DNA from: Paramecium pentaurelia
Lineage: Eukaryota; Ciliophora; Oligohymenophorea; Peniculida; Parameciidae
Assembly: GCA_905183005.1 (NCBI GenBank)
Contig: CAJJDO010000003.1
Location: 828,659 to 892,658 of the forward strand
Direction: 5' to 3'
Length of the DNA: 64,000 nt
Shown: piece after piece, positions 61,423-64,000 of the stretch
Layout: each line of letters opens with the position of its first letter
Position numbering within the stretch: the stretch's first letter is position 1
Translations under genes and position numbers: made by a program
The notes under the pieces: generated by a model
What the model was told of the DNA's origin: nothing
What the model saw: only the letters and a program-made list of their open reading frames with translations
The model's database searches: none

Positions 61423-62148
61423 TTTACATAATTTAAATCAGTCAAATTAATTTTAAGATTTCTCTTAAGAATTTCTTTCTAAAACATTAAAATTGAAATA
61501 ATTTATTTTCAATATTGATTTTTGATTTAAATTCATTATAAATATCTTTTTGTATAATTCTACATAAAGTTAAATTTTAGATTCCTCAAAATTTCTAATT
61601 CCTTTTAATCATTCAAATAATTCTTATTCATCTATAATAGATAATTTACAATAATGATTATCATAAGATTTAAGAATTATTATTATATATAACTTCTATG
61701 TTAAAAAAGGATATTAATTTTACGATAATATCAAATTATATTATATAATTACTTATGTAATATTTTAATTGGATTAATTATCTTATTTTATGAAAATATA
61801 TCCTCACTATATTAAAAAATAAAATAGCTTATTAAAAAAATAATGATTAATTTTTTTGATTTATATATTTAAAGATATACAGAGATTTTAATGAATATTT
61901 TGTTAAAAATATTCATTAATTATTTATCAAATTCAAATAATATTTCTTTAAGAATTAATTTATTATTAGATTCTTTGTATTACATTTTGACTAGTTTATG
62001 AATACAATTAGATGATACTATTTAAACATATTCTTAATGTAATTATATTTATGATTGATTAAGAATATAGATCAAATAATGTATGAACATTTTTAGATTG
62101 TAATGATTATATTTATATTTTAATAAAAAAACAATTAAGTTCCGTTAA
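61423..62148. other. Spacer with one decayed ORF
   Basis: A/T-rich DNA. The only coding-like signal is the minus-strand remnant at 61438-61668; the rest, including the promoter of the gene at 62149, shows nothing recognisable. Confidence 0.4.
61438..61668 (-). pseudogene. Short decayed ORF with in-frame TGA
   Basis: The minus strand reads 'YDNHYCKLSIIDEQELFE', then TGA (61609-61611), then 'LKGIRNFEESKIQLYVELYK' and further to a TGA at 61438. Both parts lie in one frame. No intron of usual size removes the stop. Family unknown. Confidence 0.3.
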
Positions 62149-63255
62149 ATGAATTAAGCCTCGAGTTCTCACTCCAGAAACTTTTATAATTATAATGGAA
62201 GTGCCTATTCAACAGATAGCATGAGAGTGTATAGTAAATCTCCTAAAAATGCATAATAATACATTAATCGATATTAACCCTGTATATATTCCACAATGAG
62301 CAATATCTAAAATTTACAATCTCTCAAAAACTAAATATCTCAATTATAATCTGTTTTAACTCAATAACATCGTAAGAGTAGTTTTACTAGATCAAAAGCA
62401 GACTCATCAGCAAATATGTCTAATGATAGATCCTTTTACACTATGATCAAAGAATAATTGAAATAAGTTGGCAATTTATAAACTATTGATAAAGAGACTA
62501 GTAATCAAAATATCAACCAAACTACTTAGCAATTCAAAAAGGATTATATCAGTAATAAGAAGTTAGAATAAGATACAGAAAAGTAATCTAAAAATGTGAC
62601 ACCTTAAGGGAGTGCTGTTAAGAACTCAAGTATTTTGAAAGAGACTACTAATAATGTGATTAAGAGTGAAAAATAATAAGCTTTAAAACATTTGTTATAT
62701 CCAGTCAGTGAGACTAAAGGAGAGAAAAATATGAAATAAAATAATAAATTAGAAGAATAACTTCGAGTTGGATTACAAGATAAGTTGAGTTATTTGGAAT
62801 AAAATAAATAGGATAAAATGACTAAATTAGTTTAAGGTATTTAATTAATGAATTATTTAGAATTTAAGAATGCAAAGAAATTACTTGAAGAAGACTATTA
62901 GAATTAAGTTTAAAATGAGATATAGATATTTGAAAGGAAACTTAGAAAATTAATGATGTCATAAAATAAAGATAAGAAATTAAAGAGACTTAAAAAAAGT
63001 AGTTTGTTATTGAATTCAAAATTAAATCAAGATTCTCCTTGTATGGTATTGTTTGCAATAATTTGAATAGCTTAGAGTTCATCACCATCATCAGAAAAAG
63101 AAATTAAAAGTTCTTATAATTTAATGAACACTTTCAAAAAATCAGATAGAACCTAATTAATTAGTAGTTTTAAAAAAGATTGTAATATTTTAACTTATTC
63201 TTTTGATAGCATCTATAAATAAGGATAAAAAGTAGAAAGTTAGATTCGAAAATGA
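62149..63255 (+). CDS. Ser/Gln-rich coiled-coil protein, 350 residues, unknown
   Basis: Three exons with introns 62837-62860 (24 nt) and 63041-63070 (30 nt). The first 220 residues are low-complexity, rich in Ser, Asn, Gln and Lys with Ser-Pro sites ('SMRVYSKSPKNAQQYINRY'). A coiled coil covers about 210-280 ('KLEEQLRVGLQDKLSYLEQ', 'YQNQVQNEIQIFERKLRKL'). The first intron is a multiple of three and stop-free, so retention would add eight residues; the second contains a TGA and must be removed to reach 'SSSPSSEKEIKSSYNLMN' and the end. Not recognised. Confidence 0.75.
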
Positions 63256-63802
63256 ATAAGGAACAAGGTTCAAAACAGAAACAGAAAATATATGATGTTA
63301 AAGATATATAAATTTTTTCTAAATGTATTTTAAAATTCTCTTGAATATTATCCATTTTTAAGGATAATAGCTATTAAAAAAGTTATTATAATTTAAAATA
63401 AATTAAGATATATAAAAAAAATAAAGAAAAATAACAAAAATTAAATTATTAATTATTTATTTGAAAATATATGATCATAAAGATAACAATCCTAAGATTA
63501 TTATAAGTATATAAAATTTATATTTAATCTTTAAAAATTGAAAATTCTAAGAGAGATAGAATCAAGTATCTTATAAATTATATTAACTATTAATTATCAT
63601 ATAAGAAATCGATAAATATATTATTATTAATTATAACATATAAAAGAATAAAGTTTTCTATAATAATTTGTTGACATTTCTCAAATGGTAAATTACAACA
63701 CCATTTAATTAAGGTCTTTCATATAATATTGTTTTAAGAATGAAAAATAAAACAACTAATTAAATCTCAGCTTATTTAAATTAATTGGAGTACTTCATCA
63801 TA
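63256..63802. other. Non-coding spacer
   Basis: A/T-rich DNA between the 3' ends of convergent genes. No supported feature. Confidence 0.45.
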
Positions 63803-64000
63803 TCAAAAGACTTTACAAAAAGGACAACAGGTTTCTTTCTCTTCTTCTTAATTATCATTTGAATTATATTCTTTCCAGCTTTCTACATAATATATTTGTT
63901 GTAATTGATTGCTAAATGTTATTTAATGAGCTTTAGATTTTTTCAATATTGGTTAACCTGTAGAATCAAGTCGAACTTTCTTTTAAGAACAGGATTTCTG
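63803..64000 (-). CDS. C-terminal part of an unknown protein, cut by the window edge
   Basis: The minus strand is open from the right edge to a TGA at 63803-63805, 65 codons. It reads 'KKVRLDSTGQPILKKSKAHQ', 'ITFSNQLQQIYYVESWKEYN', then acidic residues and an end 'ETCCPFCKVF' with three cysteines that might be lipidated or bind metal. The 'K.V.F......VESWKEYN' layout recalls short protein phosphatase 1 inhibitor motifs, a weak hint. The 5' part lies outside the window. Confidence 0.6.

Noticed and set aside
63170..63355. 61-residue minus-strand ORF
   Set aside because: It overlaps the last exon of the plus-strand gene ending at 63255 and has no supporting features.
1..64000. tRNA, rRNA, CRISPR or transposase genes
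   Set aside because: No cloverleaf-like or rRNA-like block, no spaced direct repeats and no transposase motif was recognised by eye; a tRNAscan/Infernal run would be decisive.

Overview
The window reads as macronuclear DNA of a ciliate, almost certainly Paramecium. TAA and TAG occur throughout otherwise convincing reading frames as glutamine codons and only TGA ends genes. Exons are interrupted by very small GT...AG introns (19-31 nt, one possible 56 nt). The DNA is very A+T rich with short spacers. Because of the code and introns a standard ORF search sees only fragments, so the models here were built by reading all frames with TGA as the only stop, splicing introns of about 20-30 nt, and requiring every model to close in phase from ATG to TGA.

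Layout. 0.7-6.8 kb: chitin synthase (+), a frameshifted AIF-like oxidoreductase remnant (-), a divergent pseudokinase (+). 7.1-10.9 kb: a voltage-gated K+ channel (-) and a decayed ORF, inside a 1132-bp exact duplication joined by a single N. 12-14.2 kb: prolyl-tRNA synthetase with an N-terminal YbaK-type domain (-). 15.5-18 kb: an unknown gene and a decayed one. 18.4-24.6 kb: Arl GTPase (+), a 1397-residue myosin with IQ motifs and C-terminal RCC1 repeats (-), P5-type protein disulfide isomerase (+), very tightly packed. 24.7-34.3 kb: ankyrin protein, WD40 protein, a coiled-coil protein (-), a 1769-residue IQ protein, a Rab-like GTPase. 34.4-40.4 kb: PheRS alpha (-), a small ORF, PP2A catalytic subunit (-), mitochondrial citrate carrier (+), the last overlapping a second exact 1144-bp duplication joined by an N. 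42.4-49.2 kb: coiled-coil polyQ protein, a second pseudokinase (-), TAF5-like WD40 protein, a small gene. 50-56 kb: coiled-coil protein (-), PQ-loop membrane protein (+), cathepsin L-like protease (-), TspO-like membrane protein (-), MORN-repeat protein (+). 56.3-64 kb: Cys-rich multi-pass membrane protein (-), PPP4R2 (-), a small membrane protein (+), a SAPS-domain remnant, TSR3 (-), two unknown genes (+), and a gene cut by the right edge (-).

There is no operon logic; neighbours are functionally mixed, as expected in this genome. Several spacers hold reading frames broken by in-frame TGA or a frameshift, which fits slow loss of duplicated genes after whole-genome duplication (inference). 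The most unusual intact gene is the myosin-RCC1 fusion. Both N-joined duplications look like unmerged contig ends rather than biology.
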